DNA of 64,000 bases, from NCBI RefSeq assembly GCF_030695065.1, contig NZ_JAUYTR010000011.1, positions 186,001 to 250,000 on the forward strand, written 5' to 3'. This DNA comes from Sediminibacterium sp. GTDB taxonomy: Bacteria; Bacteroidota; Bacteroidia; Chitinophagales; Chitinophagaceae. Below, piece after piece: positions 44,457 to 54,950 of this stretch. The number at the start of each line of letters is the position of its first letter. The stretch's first letter is position 1. The notes under the pieces were generated by a model. It searched no databases and was not told where the DNA came from. It worked only from the letters and a program-made list of their open reading frames with translations. The translations under genes and the position numbers were made by a program.

Positions 44457-45413
44457 ATGCATTTAACTGGCAACCCTTCATCTATTACACAGTTATTTGG
44501 AATTAAATATCCAATTATTCAGGCCGGAATGATTTGGGCTAGTGGTTGGAAATTAGCCAGTGCAGTTAGCAATGCAGGTGGATTAGGAATTATTGGAGCA
44601 GGCTCTATGTATCCTGAAGTTTTGAGGGAACATATTCAACAATGCAAATTGGCAACCAATTTACCATTTGCAGTAAATATCCCTTTATTGTATCCAGATC
44701 TTGGAGCAATTGTGCAGATAATTATTGATGAAAAAGTTCCTATTGTTTTTACGAGTGCGGGTAATCCTAAAACCTATACCCCATTATTTAAACAACATGG
44801 AATTAAAGTAGTACATGTGGTAAGTAGTTCCAAATTTGCATTGAAAGCACAAGATGCGGGTTGTGATGCAGTAGTTGCGGAAGGTTTTGAAGCGGGAGGG
44901 CATAATGGTAGAGAAGAAACCACTACCCTTGTTTTGATACCCGCAGTAAAAAAACAAATTCAGATTCCATTAATTGCTGCTGGTGGAATTGCAACAGGAC
45001 AGCAAATGTATGCAGCAATAGCATTAGGCGCAGATGGGGTTCAAGTAGGTAGTCGTTTTGTATGCAGCCACGAAGCTTCTTCTCATATGCAATTTAAAGA
45101 AGCAGTTATAAAAGCCGGTGAAGGAGACACTCAATTGAGTATGAAAAAATTGGTGCCAGTTCGATTATTAAAAAACGATTTTTTTAATCAAGTTGCAGCT
45201 GCAGAACAGAGAGGAGCAGACGAAGCGGAATTGACCCATTTATTAGGTAGAGCCCGTGCCAAAAAAGGCATGTTCGAAGGTGACCTTTCGGAAGGTGAAT
45301 TAGAAATAGGTCAAGTAGCTGCTTTAATTAATGAAATAAAAACCGCTGGAGAAATTGTAGCAGAAATGGTAGCTGAATTTAATGCCTGTGTTGGTTCTAT
45401 TAAATTGATTTAA
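44457..45413 (+). CDS. Nitronate monooxygenase-like FMN protein
   Basis: 318 residues. FMN-binding TIM barrel of the 2-nitropropane dioxygenase type: QAGMIWASGWKLASAVSNAGG near the N-terminus, catalytic-type histidine in EGFEAGGHNGRE, phosphate-binding AAGGIATGQQM and GADGVQVGSRF. It may oxidise alkyl nitronates; some members are enoyl-ACP reductases. Its stop overlaps the convergent nucleotidyltransferase stop by 4 bases. Confidence 0.87.
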   Translation: MHLTGNPSSITQLFGIKYPIIQAGMIWASGWKLASAVSNAGGLGIIGAGSMYPEVLREHIQQCKLATNLPFAVNIPLLYPDLGAIVQIIIDEKVPIVFTSAGNPKTYTPLFKQHGIKVVHVVSSSKFALKAQDAGCDAVVAEGFEAGGHNGREETTTLVLIPAVKKQIQIPLIAAGGIATGQQMYAAIALGADGVQVGSRFVCSHEASSHMQFKEAVIKAGEGDTQLSMKKLVPVRLLKNDFFNQVAAAEQRGADEAELTHLLGRARAKKGMFEGDLSEGELEIGQVAALINEIKTAGEIVAEMVAEFNACVGSIKLI

Positions 45414-46402
45414 CCAAAATCAATCTCCGTATTGTCTCCAATATTTAAACTTCTGCTTAAGCCTTTTACAGAAGCATCACTTCCAATTAATGAATTGTCT
45501 AAAACCACTTCGAATAAATTGGTATAAGAACCAATGATGCTATCGCGTATGATAGAATGTTTTACTGTAGTATTGGCTCCTATAGCAACATGCGGCCCAA
45601 TGATGGAATGTGAAATATCACAACCAGGCGCAATGCTAACTGGGGGTATAATAATCGTGTCTTTAAAATCATGTATATATTGAATATTCCCACCAAATTT
45701 TTTTAACAGTGTAGCATTGCTTTCTAAGAGGCTTTCTTTTTTGCCGCAATCGAACCAACTCTTCACTTTAAATGATTGAAATTTGGCTCCCCTTTTAATC
45801 ATGCAATCCAACGCATCTGTTAAGTTATACTCTCCTTGTGTTTTAATGTCTTGCATAAATAAATGATGCAGGCATTCAAACAAAAAATGCGTCTCTTTAA
45901 TTTTATACAATCCAACCAACGCCATATTGCTTTTAGGAATAGAAGGTTTTTCTACTACTTGCTCAATAAATCCTTCGTCATCAATAGAAGCCACGCCAAA
46001 ATTTCGTGGATCATCTACTTTTTTTACCCCCAACATACTATAAGGACTATCCACCACTTCTTTTACATCGTATTCGCAAATGGTATCGCCTAAAACAACA
46101 AATACTTCATCTTCACCTACAATGTTCTTGGTTAACTCAATGGCATGTCCTGTTCCCTGTCTTTCATTTTGAAAAACAAAATGCGTGGTTAAATCTGGAT
46201 AGGTTTGTTTAACGTAATCTTGAATTTTTTCACCCAAGTATCCAACAATAAAAATAAACTCTGTAATGCCCGCATCTCTTAACTGATCTACAATAAAACT
46301 CAAGATGGTCTTTCCTGCAATAGGAATGAGGGCTTTAGGTTGTGTATATGTATGCGGTCTTAGTTTAGTTCCTGCACCCGCAACTGGTATAATAGCTTTC
46401 AT
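45410..46402 (-). CDS. Sugar-phosphate nucleotidyltransferase
   Basis: 330 residues. N-terminal nucleotidyltransferase (IPVAGAGTKLRPHTYTQPKALIPIAG contains the GxGTxLRP pattern), then LGDTICEYD as metal-binding part, and a C-terminal left-handed beta-helix of hexapeptide repeats (HSIIGPHVAIGANTTVKHS). It makes NDP-sugars (RfbA/GlmU-like) for surface polysaccharide. Sugar and nucleotide are not determined. Confidence 0.88.
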   Translation of the reverse strand: MKAIIPVAGAGTKLRPHTYTQPKALIPIAGKTILSFIVDQLRDAGITEFIFIVGYLGEKIQDYVKQTYPDLTTHFVFQNERQGTGHAIELTKNIVGEDEVFVVLGDTICEYDVKEVVDSPYSMLGVKKVDDPRNFGVASIDDEGFIEQVVEKPSIPKSNMALVGLYKIKETHFLFECLHHLFMQDIKTQGEYNLTDALDCMIKRGAKFQSFKVKSWFDCGKKESLLESNATLLKKFGGNIQYIHDFKDTIIIPPVSIAPGCDISHSIIGPHVAIGANTTVKHSIIRDSIIGSYTNLFEVVLDNSLIGSDASVKGLSRSLNIGDNTEIDFG

Positions 46403-46485
46403 TGGGAGGTAATTTATCCATGTCCGATTCTCACTTATTCCTATCTATATCGGCCAAATGGGGCTGTAAAATAGTAAATAACGCG

Positions 46486-46493
46486 TAAATTTG
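46486..46493 (+). promoter_or_regulatory. Promoter -7 box of glyA
   Basis: TAAATTTG lies 15 bases before the ATG at 46509. It argues against the alternative TTG start at 46491, which falls inside this box. Confidence 0.5.
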
Positions 46494-46508
46494 GCAAAAA
46501 TACACTTC

Positions 46509-47789
46509 ATGCAGAGAGATACATTGGTTTTTGACCTAATTAGACAAGAGTTAGAAAGACAGCGCCACGGAATTGAGCTAATTGCTTCTGAAAATTTCAC
46601 CAGCCTTCAAGTAATGCAGGCAATGGGTAATGTAATGACCAATAAATACGCAGAAGGGTATCCTGGCAGAAGGTATTATGCAGGTTGTGAAATTGTAGAC
46701 CAAACTGAACAATTGGCCATTGATCGTTTAAAAGAAATTTTTGGTGTAGAATATGCCAACGTACAGCCCCATAGTGGTGCACAGGCAAACGCTGCGGTTG
46801 CATTAGCCGTTTTACAACCAGGTGATGCAACTTTAGGCTTAGACCTCAGCATGGGTGGTCACTTAACACACGGTAGTGCCGTTAATTATTCTGGTAAATT
46901 ATACCAGCCCCATTTTTATGGTGTTACCAGAGAAGAAGGATTAGTAGATTATGAAATGTTAGAAGCAAAAGCCCGTGAGGTAAAACCTAAACTAATCTAT
47001 TGTGGTGCCAGCGCTTACAGCAGAGATTGGGATTATGCTCGAATTAGAAAAGTAGCAGACGAAGTAGGTGCTTTAGTAATGGCCGATATAGCACACCCAG
47101 CGGGTTTGATTGCAAAAAAATTATTGAACTCTCCTTTTGAACACTGTCATTTTGTAACTTCTACTACGCACAAAACTTTGCGTGGACCAAGAGGAGGCAT
47201 CATTATGATGAACAAAGATTTTGAAAATCCTTGGGGATTAAAAGATGTAAAAGGCAATATCAGAATGATGAGTAACTTATTGGATATGGCTGTGTTTCCT
47301 GGAATTCAAGGAGGTCCATTGCAACATGTCATTGCGGCAAAAGCAGTGGCTTTTGGTGAAATTTTATCAGATGAGTTTTTAGTTTACCAACAGCAGGTTC
47401 AAAAAAATGCACAAGCCATGGCAAAGGCATTTGTAGATAAAGGGTACCATATTATAAGTGGCGGTACCGACAACCATTTAATGTTGATAGACTTAAGAAA
47501 TAAAAATATCAGTGGTAAAAAAGCAGAACAAGCATTGGTACAAGCTGATATTACTGCCAATAAAAATATGGTACCTTATGATGACAAGTCTGCCTTTGTA
47601 ACTTCAGGTATCCGTTTTGGGGTTGCTGCAGTTACTACTCGTGGTATGACTGAAACACATATGCCTTTTATTGTAGACTCAATTGATCGGGTATTAATGA
47701 ATGCAGAAGACGCTCAAATTATTGGCGCAGTTCGCAATCAAGTAAACGAATTCATGGAACAATTCATCCTTTACCCAGAAATGGGCTAA
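46509..47789 (+). CDS. glyA: Serine hydroxymethyltransferase
   Basis: 426 residues from the ATG at 46509. This PLP enzyme converts serine and tetrahydrofolate to glycine and methylene-THF. Motifs: [40 protein letters not shown], and the PLP lysine in [14 protein letters not shown]. Length is normal. DUF4293 follows after 15 bases. Confidence 0.97.
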   Translation: MQRDTLVFDLIRQELERQRHGIELIASENFTSLQVMQAMGNVMTNKYAEGYPGRRYYAGCEIVDQTEQLAIDRLKEIFGVEYANVQPHSGAQANAAVALAVLQPGDATLGLDLSMGGHLTHGSAVNYSGKLYQPHFYGVTREEGLVDYEMLEAKAREVKPKLIYCGASAYSRDWDYARIRKVADEVGALVMADIAHPAGLIAKKLLNSPFEHCHFVTSTTHKTLRGPRGGIIMMNKDFENPWGLKDVKGNIRMMSNLLDMAVFPGIQGGPLQHVIAAKAVAFGEILSDEFLVYQQQVQKNAQAMAKAFVDKGYHIISGGTDNHLMLIDLRNKNISGKKAEQALVQADITANKNMVPYDDKSAFVTSGIRFGVAAVTTRGMTETHMPFIVDSIDRVLMNAEDAQIIGAVRNQVNEFMEQFILYPEMG

Positions 47790-47804
47790 TCTAATTCACT
47801 AGCT

Positions 47805-48227
47805 ATGCTACAAAGAATACAAAGTATTTGGTTATTGTTGGCTTCCACAATGAGTGCGCTTAGTTTAAAATTCTCTTTCTTCAGTGGCAATAAGCTAAAC
47901 GCTGAAACCAATGTAAAAGAATGGGTTGAATATACAGCAGCTCAAGGCAGTTTAAACGCCATTTTAACCATTGCAATTTGCGTGGCTACATTGGTATGTA
48001 TTTTTATGTATAAAGACAGAAAAAGACAATTGTTGATTAGCTTGATTGTACTAGCTGTTTCATTATTGAATATTTTTTTATACTACAATTCAAGCAAAAC
48101 ATTTACAGAATCCAATACCGATTTAACTGCTTTAATTAGCTTGTCCATTCCTGTATTTTTGGTATTGGCTGCATTAGGTATTTATAAAGATGAGCAATTG
48201 GTAAAAAACGCAGATAGATTAAGATAA
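47805..48227 (+). CDS. DUF4293 family membrane protein
   Basis: 140 residues with four hydrophobic helices. The start MLQRIQSIWLLLASTMSALS is the DUF4293 signature, a Bacteroidota-specific inner-membrane family of unknown function. Probably co-transcribed with glyA and ended by the terminator at 48245. Confidence 0.9.
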   Translation: MLQRIQSIWLLLASTMSALSLKFSFFSGNKLNAETNVKEWVEYTAAQGSLNAILTIAICVATLVCIFMYKDRKRQLLISLIVLAVSLLNIFLYYNSSKTFTESNTDLTALISLSIPVFLVLAALGIYKDEQLVKNADRLR

Positions 48228-48244
48228 GTACTACAAAAAAAAAG

Positions 48245-48274
48245 AAGCGCAGTATCCCCTCAGTTACTGCGCTT
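48245..48274 (+). terminator. Terminator after glyA-DUF4293
   Basis: AAGCGCAGTA pairs perfectly with TACTGCGCTT around a 10-base loop, followed by a T-rich run (TGTTGTT). Confidence 0.8.
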
Positions 48275-48445
48275 TGTTGTTAAATCCATTTACTGAATTA
48301 AACTGTGTTAAAACTAACCCTAAATGGTAGTCGGAAAATGGGAAAGTAGACCATGTATAGCAATTAGTAGATAAGTCGCCTGTTTTAGTAGACAAATGAG
48401 GCTACAACAAACAAAAAGAATACATTCGTAAAGTAATACCGCCTT

Positions 48446-49186
48446 ATGTACCAATGCATTATAGCAGATGACCACTTAGTGGAAAGAGCATTATTAACAT
48501 CCTATATCAAAAAAATACCTTCCTTAGAGCTGGTTGCTGAATGCAAAACAGGGTTAGAAGTTTTGTCTATTTTAAAAGACCAACCAATCGATATTGTTTT
48601 TTCCGATGTAGACATGCCCGATCTTACTGGAATAGAATTGGTAAAAACTTTAAAGAATCCACCAGTATTTGTATTCATTTCTTCATTTCCAGAATATGCA
48701 GCCGAAGGGTTTAATTTAGATATTATTGATTTTGCAGTTAAGCCTATTTCGTTCGACAGATTTGTAAAAGCAGTAAATAAATCTATTGAATACATTGAAT
48801 TGAAAAAAACGTCTTCTACTGCAACTGCTTCTATTCAACATGAAAGCACCGAAGAATACTTCTTTATTAAAGACAATAAAGGAATAACAAGGGTAAACAA
48901 CAACAATGTTTTATACATTGAAAGTATGGGAGACTTTTCTAAAATTTACACCCAAGATCAAAAAACATTGGTGATGTTGGTAGGTTTAAAAAATGCTGAG
49001 ACACAATTGCAATCAAAAAAATTTATTAGAGTGCACAAACAATATTTGGTGAATACTGAACATATTATTCAGGTATTAGCCAATGAAATTATTCTTACCA
49101 ATAAGGCGTCCATTCCTTTAAGCAATGCTTATAAACAAACTTTGAATGATTCTGTAATAGACAAACTCCTTTTAAAAAGATTCTAG
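48446..49186 (+). CDS. LytTR-family response regulator
   Basis: 246 residues. An N-terminal receiver with the phospho-aspartate in VFSDVDMPDLTG (about residue 55) and a lysine in AVKPISFDRF; a C-terminal LytTR DNA-binding domain (NNNVLYIESMGDFSKIYTQ, KKFIRVHKQYLVNTEHI). It is convergent with, and ends within 4 bases of, the TPR histidine kinase, which may be its partner. Confidence 0.92.
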   Translation: MYQCIIADDHLVERALLTSYIKKIPSLELVAECKTGLEVLSILKDQPIDIVFSDVDMPDLTGIELVKTLKNPPVFVFISSFPEYAAEGFNLDIIDFAVKPISFDRFVKAVNKSIEYIELKKTSSTATASIQHESTEEYFFIKDNKGITRVNNNNVLYIESMGDFSKIYTQDQKTLVMLVGLKNAETQLQSKKFIRVHKQYLVNTEHIIQVLANEIILTNKASIPLSNAYKQTLNDSVIDKLLLKRF

Positions 49187-51264
49187 CAATTTATTTTGGG
49201 GAAATGTATTGCCATAATACAGCCTTGAGGCTGATTACTTTTTGCAGAAAGCTTTCCAGACATCATCGAAAGAAAACTTTTACAAAGCATTAAGCCCAAT
49301 CCAGTTCCCTTTTCCTTATTTGTACCATATGTGCTAGTCATGGTATTGATTGTAGTTTTATTGATCTGCTCCATTGCTTCTGCAGACATTCCCATTCCCT
49401 CATCGACTATACAAACCATCACTTCTGTTTCGTTGTTTTCAACCCTTAACCAAATAGCTTTGCCCGTATAACTAAACTTTAAAGCGTTACTAATTAAATT
49501 CCTAATTACCAGTGCCAATAAATTTTTGTCGGCTAATACCCAATCATTTTCGCTGATTGAATTGTTAAACTGGATATTTTTTTGTTTTAATGTAGCACTG
49601 AAAGAAGTTACTACATCTTCTACAATAGTTTTTACAGATACATTTTCTATACTAGTTTCAAAGCCCTGCAATTGCGTACCTGCCCAGTTTAATAGGTTCT
49701 CCATTAATGCAGATGTTCCTCTAAGTGTATTACCTAACTCTTTTGCATATTGTGCCAATTGATCTTTGTCTATTTCATCATTCTCTAACAAGTAAACAAA
49801 GGAGATTAAGCTATTAACTGGGCTTCGCATATCGTGAGTTAGAATACTGAAGATTTGGTCTTTAACTTGAACCAATTCAGACAATGATTGACGCTGGGCC
49901 TCAATAGTTGCATTTAATTCCTGTGTTTTCTTTTTACTCTTGTAAAAAAACCATGCTGCAGTAATTACCACAATGGTTAATATTCCCATTAACCACGCTA
50001 ACTTATTTTTAAAACTTATTTCTAACTTCTTTTCGGCCAATTGTTGGTTTACCTTTTCTTGTTCAACTGCATATTCTTTCTCTTTTATACTAAAATCGAG
50101 CTTAAGTTTTTTACGGGTGAATTCGTTTTCCTTCTCCTTATTAAAAATTTGGTTCTCTACATTTGAAAATCTTTTATAGTAGTAGAACGCGCTATCCATT
50201 TGCTTTTGGTGCTCATAATAATTGCTTAAACTCTCTGCTGTTTCCCTTTCCACTTCTAACAAACCAGATTGGGTAGCCATAGCTAATGCAAGGTGCAAAT
50301 AATTTATCCCTTTTCTATTGTTTTGTTGTCGATGAAAAAAACGACCAACTGTGGCATAAGTTCCTGCTAAAATATTTAAGTCTGGCCCTTCCAATGCAAC
50401 AGCAACTGCCATCTCATAGACTCTTGTTGCATCTGATAGTTGATTCAACTTTTCAAATGAAGTTGCCTTTGCAATTAGCATTTCCGATTTCAATCCCAAA
50501 TCTTTCTCTAACTCCGCTATTGGAATAGACTCTTTCATCAATTTGATTACACGCAGGTATCTGTTTTTCCCTGCATTCCCTATTTTTTGTAACGATACTT
50601 CATCGGCATTCAATAAAATATTGGCAATAACTAATTTAATGCTTCCTACTCCTCTTGATTGAAGTCCGTCAGCTTCAAACATGGGCAAAGCTTTAGTAGC
50701 ATACTTATAAGCAGTAGTAAAATCTTTTAACTGAATATAAGTGCTGCTTAAATTATTATAAATACTGGCTTGACCACTTTGATCATTTATTTCAGAAAAC
50801 AGCTTTATGGCTTTTTCGCTTACATCAATTGCATTAGTATAATCAGTGATTTTATTATAGATATCACTCATACTCATATAGAATCCTGCTTGCAAATTTT
50901 TGTCGCCTTCTCTTGCAACCAAAGCAATGCCTTCCTTATATATTTCAAGTGCTTCAGCAAACTCACCCTTACCATGATGAATAACTCCTAGCCTAAAATA
51001 AAATTTTCTAATATTATCTCTATTAGGCAATTTTAGTGCAATTGCTTTAGCAGAATCTGCGTATCGTTTTAATTCGGCTATTGGTCTTTTATTATAAACC
51101 AATTCTCCATATACTCTTAACAGCATTCGCATTTTAAGCGAATCCATTGTTTTGTATTCATTAGAAATTTTAATTAGGCTATCGAGTTTTTGTTTGTCCT
51201 GAGCTAGAGCTGTTGACAAAAGAGAAGACAAAAAAAAGATACAAGCAAGTAGTAGTTTAATCAC
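49183..51264 (-). CDS. TPR-containing sensor histidine kinase
   Basis: 693 residues. Signal peptide, a periplasmic TPR solenoid (about 25-395) with repeats such as EIYKEGIALVAREGDKNLQ and AIDVSEKAIKLFSEINDQSGQ, one membrane helix (KLAWLMGILTIVVITAAWFF), a HisKA motif IFSILTHDMRSPVNS, and a HATPase domain with NLISNALKFS, DEGMGMS and GTGLGLM. This is the typical Bacteroidota TPR kinase layout. Its stop meets that of the LytTR regulator on the opposite strand. Confidence 0.92.
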   Translation of the reverse strand: MIKLLLACIFFLSSLLSTALAQDKQKLDSLIKISNEYKTMDSLKMRMLLRVYGELVYNKRPIAELKRYADSAKAIALKLPNRDNIRKFYFRLGVIHHGKGEFAEALEIYKEGIALVAREGDKNLQAGFYMSMSDIYNKITDYTNAIDVSEKAIKLFSEINDQSGQASIYNNLSSTYIQLKDFTTAYKYATKALPMFEADGLQSRGVGSIKLVIANILLNADEVSLQKIGNAGKNRYLRVIKLMKESIPIAELEKDLGLKSEMLIAKATSFEKLNQLSDATRVYEMAVAVALEGPDLNILAGTYATVGRFFHRQQNNRKGINYLHLALAMATQSGLLEVERETAESLSNYYEHQKQMDSAFYYYKRFSNVENQIFNKEKENEFTRKKLKLDFSIKEKEYAVEQEKVNQQLAEKKLEISFKNKLAWLMGILTIVVITAAWFFYKSKKKTQELNATIEAQRQSLSELVQVKDQIFSILTHDMRSPVNSLISFVYLLENDEIDKDQLAQYAKELGNTLRGTSALMENLLNWAGTQLQGFETSIENVSVKTIVEDVVTSFSATLKQKNIQFNNSISENDWVLADKNLLALVIRNLISNALKFSYTGKAIWLRVENNETEVMVCIVDEGMGMSAEAMEQINKTTINTMTSTYGTNKEKGTGLGLMLCKSFLSMMSGKLSAKSNQPQGCIMAIHFPKINC

Positions 51265-51303
51265 TAGGGGGGAGTTCGTTGATTATTTAAGTTTAAATAT
51301 AAA

Positions 51304-51328
51304 GCCCATTTATTTAAATAAATGGGGC
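51304..51328 (-). terminator. uvrA terminator containing its stop codon
   Basis: GCCCATTTATTT pairs with AAATAAATGGGGC. The uvrA stop TAA is within the stem, and TTTATATTT follows on the minus strand. Confidence 0.7.
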
Positions 51329-54127
51329 TGTGATGCTTTTTTTATTGTTTTTTAATTCCGAGGGAATTCCGGCATAAACCAATTCTCCTCCTGCATTGCC
51401 AGCTTCTGGTCCTAATTCAATTAACCAATCTGCCGATTTTAATACATCCGTATTATGTTCAATTACAATCAATGAATGGCCTTGCTCAATTAGTGCATTA
51501 AAGGAATTTAACAGTTTTTGAATATCGTGGAAATGCAAGCCCGTGGTAGGTTCATCAAAAATAAAGAGCACATGCCCAATTCCCTTTCCTTTTCCTAAGA
51601 AACTAGCGAGTTTTACACGCTGAGCTTCGCCCCCACTTAAAGTATTGCTGCTTTGACCCAATTTAATGTAGCCCAAGCCTACATCCTGCAAGGTTTTGAT
51701 GGCTTTTTGAATTTGTTTCTCTTCTTTAAAAAAGTCAAAAGCATCGTCTACACTCATTTCTAAAATATCATGAATAGAAGCATTATTGTATTTCACTTCT
51801 AACACTTCTTCTTTAAATCGTTTTCCTCCACATGATTCACAAGTAAGATGCACGTCGGCCAAAAATTGCATTTCTACTATGGTTTCTCCTTCACCCTTAC
51901 AAGTATCACATCTGCCACCGTCTACATTAAAAGAAAAATGCTTTGGTTGAAATCCGCGCATTTTAGCCAATCCCTGTTTAGAATATAAATCTCTAATGGC
52001 ATCATAGGCTTTAATATAAGTAATTGGATTACTTCTTGAAGATTTACCAATGGGCTGCTGGTCTATCATTTCAATCTGTGAAATAGATTCAATATCGCCT
52101 GTGATGGCTTTATGCAAGCCTACTTTTTCTGCTGCTTCTCCTTTTATTTTTTGCAGACCTGGATAAAGTATTTGTTTAATCAAAGTAGTTTTACCGCTTC
52201 CACTAACCCCAGCCACTACACAAAAACAATGCAATGGAAATTTGACTGTGATGTCTTTTAAGTTGTGTTGTCTAGCACCTTCTACTTGAATATAACTATT
52301 CCATTTGCGAATTTTTTGCGGAGGGGTAATTGCATATTCCCCCGTTAAATACTTACCTGTAAGGCTTTTTTTATCTTTTATAATTTGATCATAATTGCCT
52401 GCTGCAACTACCTCGCCCCCTAAATGAGACGCTAAGGGCCCCATATCAATAATATGATCTGCCTCTCGCATCATCATTTCGTCGTGCTCTACCACCACCA
52501 CTGTATTACCTAAGTCTCTCAGAGATTTTAAAACACCTATTAATCGTTGGGTATCTCTAGAATGTAATCCAATAGATGGCTCATCTAGAATATACAAGGA
52601 GTTGGTTAAATTACTCCCTAGGTTTCGAGTTAATTGAATACGTTGGCTTTCCCCACCACTGAGTGTATTGGCCAACCTTTCTAGTGTTAGGTACCCTAAT
52701 CCAACATCTAATAAGGTTTTGATTCGTTGATGTATCTCTAGCAAAATTCGCTTCCCAATTACTTGTTCTTGTTCAGACCATTTAATTGCATCAAACCAAT
52801 CTTTTAAATGGCTTACTTGCATATTACAAAGTTCCCCAATATGCTTCCCATGTATTTTAACGTACAGCGCTTCATTTCGTAATCTATAGCCATCACATGC
52901 ATTACAGCTGGTTCTACCTCTATATCTACTTAATAAAACGCGGTATTGAACTTTATATAGATTTTGTTCTACCTCTTTAAAAAAATCATCAATTCCCAAT
53001 GCCGCTCCTACCCCAGACCATAATTGTTGGTACTGCTCTCGGGGTAAATCCATGATGGGTTTATGAATAGGAAATCCAGATTTACTAGCTCCTTTTATAA
53101 ATTGATCTTTCCACCAGCTCAATTTTTCTCCTTTCCATGGCGCAATGGCATTTTCGAACAAAGACAACCGCTTATCGGGTATGACCAAATCTTTGTCGAT
53201 TCCTAAAACTTGTCCAAAGCCTTCACATACAGTACAGGCACCATATGGATTATTAAAAGAAAATAAATTAGGTGAGGGTTCTTCAAACTGCATTCCATCT
53301 GCTTCAAATTTATTACTGAAATGAAGCACCTGTTTGCTGTTCACTTCAATAAACATTTCGCCATGCCCTTCAAAAAAAGCGGTGCCAATAGAATCAGCTA
53401 ATCTATGTAAGTCTTCCTCTTCAAATGTTTTAACCACCATTCGGTCTATCAGTACATAATAATTAGACTGATTGGCCTTCCAGTTTTTTGCCAATGCTGC
53501 ATCAGTTAATGCCAACATATCTTCAATTCTTTCGGGTACTCCTGCAGCATCTTTCTTCATCAAATACATTCTTGAAAACCCTTTCTGCATCAATATGCCT
53601 AACTCTTCTCTTATTGCTCTATTTGCATGCTGCTTAAACGCAACCAACATTACCATTTTAGTTCCTTCAGAAAAAGTTGCAATGGCATTCATAACATCGG
53701 CAACTTCATCTTTTTTAACTTCCTTACCACTTATAGGCGAAATGGTTTTACCCACACGTGCAAATAATAGCCGGAGATAATCATAAATTTCGGTCATACT
53801 ACCCACGGTACTTCGGGGAGTACGAGTAATCACTTTCTGCTCTATAGCAATAGCTGGGCAAAGTCCTTTAATATAATCAACATCTGGCTTTACCATCCTA
53901 GACATGAATTGACGGGCATAGGCACTTAAACTTTCGGCATAACGTCTTTGCCCTTCAGCAAATAAAGTATCAATGGTCAAAGAAGATTTTCCACTACCAG
54001 ACACGCCAGTTACCACTATTAGCTTATTTCTAGGAAATGTAACAGTTACATTTTTTAAATTATGCGTTCTGGCACCATGCACCAATATATCGTTTGCAGC
54101 TTTTGCCGACTTTTTACTCGTTGCCAT
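51314..54127 (-). CDS. uvrA: Excinuclease ABC subunit A
   Basis: 937 residues from the ATG at 54127. DNA-damage recognition ATPase of nucleotide excision repair. Two ABC units: Walker A GVSGSGKSSLTIDT and GVSGSGKTTLIKQ; signatures LSGGESQRIQL and LSGGEAQRVKL; Walker B LYILDEPSIGLH and FIFDEPTTGLH. The C-terminal zinc module CDTCKGEG...CESCGGKRF is intact. Length is typical. Confidence 0.97.
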   Translation of the reverse strand: MATSKKSAKAANDILVHGARTHNLKNVTVTFPRNKLIVVTGVSGSGKSSLTIDTLFAEGQRRYAESLSAYARQFMSRMVKPDVDYIKGLCPAIAIEQKVITRTPRSTVGSMTEIYDYLRLLFARVGKTISPISGKEVKKDEVADVMNAIATFSEGTKMVMLVAFKQHANRAIREELGILMQKGFSRMYLMKKDAAGVPERIEDMLALTDAALAKNWKANQSNYYVLIDRMVVKTFEEEDLHRLADSIGTAFFEGHGEMFIEVNSKQVLHFSNKFEADGMQFEEPSPNLFSFNNPYGACTVCEGFGQVLGIDKDLVIPDKRLSLFENAIAPWKGEKLSWWKDQFIKGASKSGFPIHKPIMDLPREQYQQLWSGVGAALGIDDFFKEVEQNLYKVQYRVLLSRYRGRTSCNACDGYRLRNEALYVKIHGKHIGELCNMQVSHLKDWFDAIKWSEQEQVIGKRILLEIHQRIKTLLDVGLGYLTLERLANTLSGGESQRIQLTRNLGSNLTNSLYILDEPSIGLHSRDTQRLIGVLKSLRDLGNTVVVVEHDEMMMREADHIIDMGPLASHLGGEVVAAGNYDQIIKDKKSLTGKYLTGEYAITPPQKIRKWNSYIQVEGARQHNLKDITVKFPLHCFCVVAGVSGSGKTTLIKQILYPGLQKIKGEAAEKVGLHKAITGDIESISQIEMIDQQPIGKSSRSNPITYIKAYDAIRDLYSKQGLAKMRGFQPKHFSFNVDGGRCDTCKGEGETIVEMQFLADVHLTCESCGGKRFKEEVLEVKYNNASIHDILEMSVDDAFDFFKEEKQIQKAIKTLQDVGLGYIKLGQSSNTLSGGEAQRVKLASFLGKGKGIGHVLFIFDEPTTGLHFHDIQKLLNSFNALIEQGHSLIVIEHNTDVLKSADWLIELGPEAGNAGGELVYAGIPSELKNNKKSITAPFI

Positions 54128-54341
54128 AAGGTTCACAAATTAAACAGATTATTACAGCTTTGGTTGAGTAAACCTTAAATAACCTTCAAAAAATCAGCGA
54201 GTTAGAATGTGAATAACCTTGAAGCCCTTTAACATGATTTCCACAAAAGATTTATGTATACAAAAGAATTCTATTTTGTTCAAGATTTAAAAAATCGTTG
54301 TCCAATATCCTGATTTTAATCCTGACTCAAAAACCTAAACT

Positions 54342-54923
54342 ATGAGAACATTAGACCATGCGTCTGATACAGAACTGATAAGGGCATTTCAAGACGGCGA
54401 CACCGATGCTTTTGAAACACTTATCTACCGTTATAAAGACAAAATCTTTTCATCTATTTTGTTTTTTGTTAAAGACACGTATTTAGCTGAAGACCTTTTT
54501 CAAGATGTGTTCATTAAAATCATTGACACGTTAAAAAATAAGCGATATACCGAAGAGGGCAAGTTTTTGCCATGGGCATTAAGAATTGCTCACAACCTTT
54601 GCGTAGACTATTTCAGAAAAGTGAAGCGTACCCCTGCAATCAAAACCAGTGACAACAAAGATATTTTTGATGTACTTCAAATTTCTGAAGAAGGTCCTGA
54701 TGGCAAAATCATGCAAGGTCAAAGTCATGATCGTGTAAGAAAAATGCTGGATCTTTTACCAGAAGAGCAACGTGAAATTATTGTATTGAGGCATTATGCC
54801 AATATGAGCTTTAAAGAAATAGCCGAAATTACCAATTGCAGCATCAATACGGCTTTAGGTAGAATGCGTTATGGCTTAATCAATCTCAGAAAAATGATGA
54901 TTGAGAAGCAAATTGCACTTTAA
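54342..54923 (+). CDS. ECF RNA polymerase sigma factor
   Basis: 193 residues. Region 2 (DTELIRAFQDGDTDAFETLI, AEDLFQDVFIKII) and region 4 (LDLLPEEQREIIVLRHYANMSFKEIAE followed by the HTH helix) are complete. No anti-sigma gene is adjacent, so its signal cannot be inferred. Confidence 0.92.
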   Translation: MRTLDHASDTELIRAFQDGDTDAFETLIYRYKDKIFSSILFFVKDTYLAEDLFQDVFIKIIDTLKNKRYTEEGKFLPWALRIAHNLCVDYFRKVKRTPAIKTSDNKDIFDVLQISEEGPDGKIMQGQSHDRVRKMLDLLPEEQREIIVLRHYANMSFKEIAEITNCSINTALGRMRYGLINLRKMMIEKQIAL

Positions 54924-54950
54924 ATATCCTCCTTACCTATCAAAGACATA

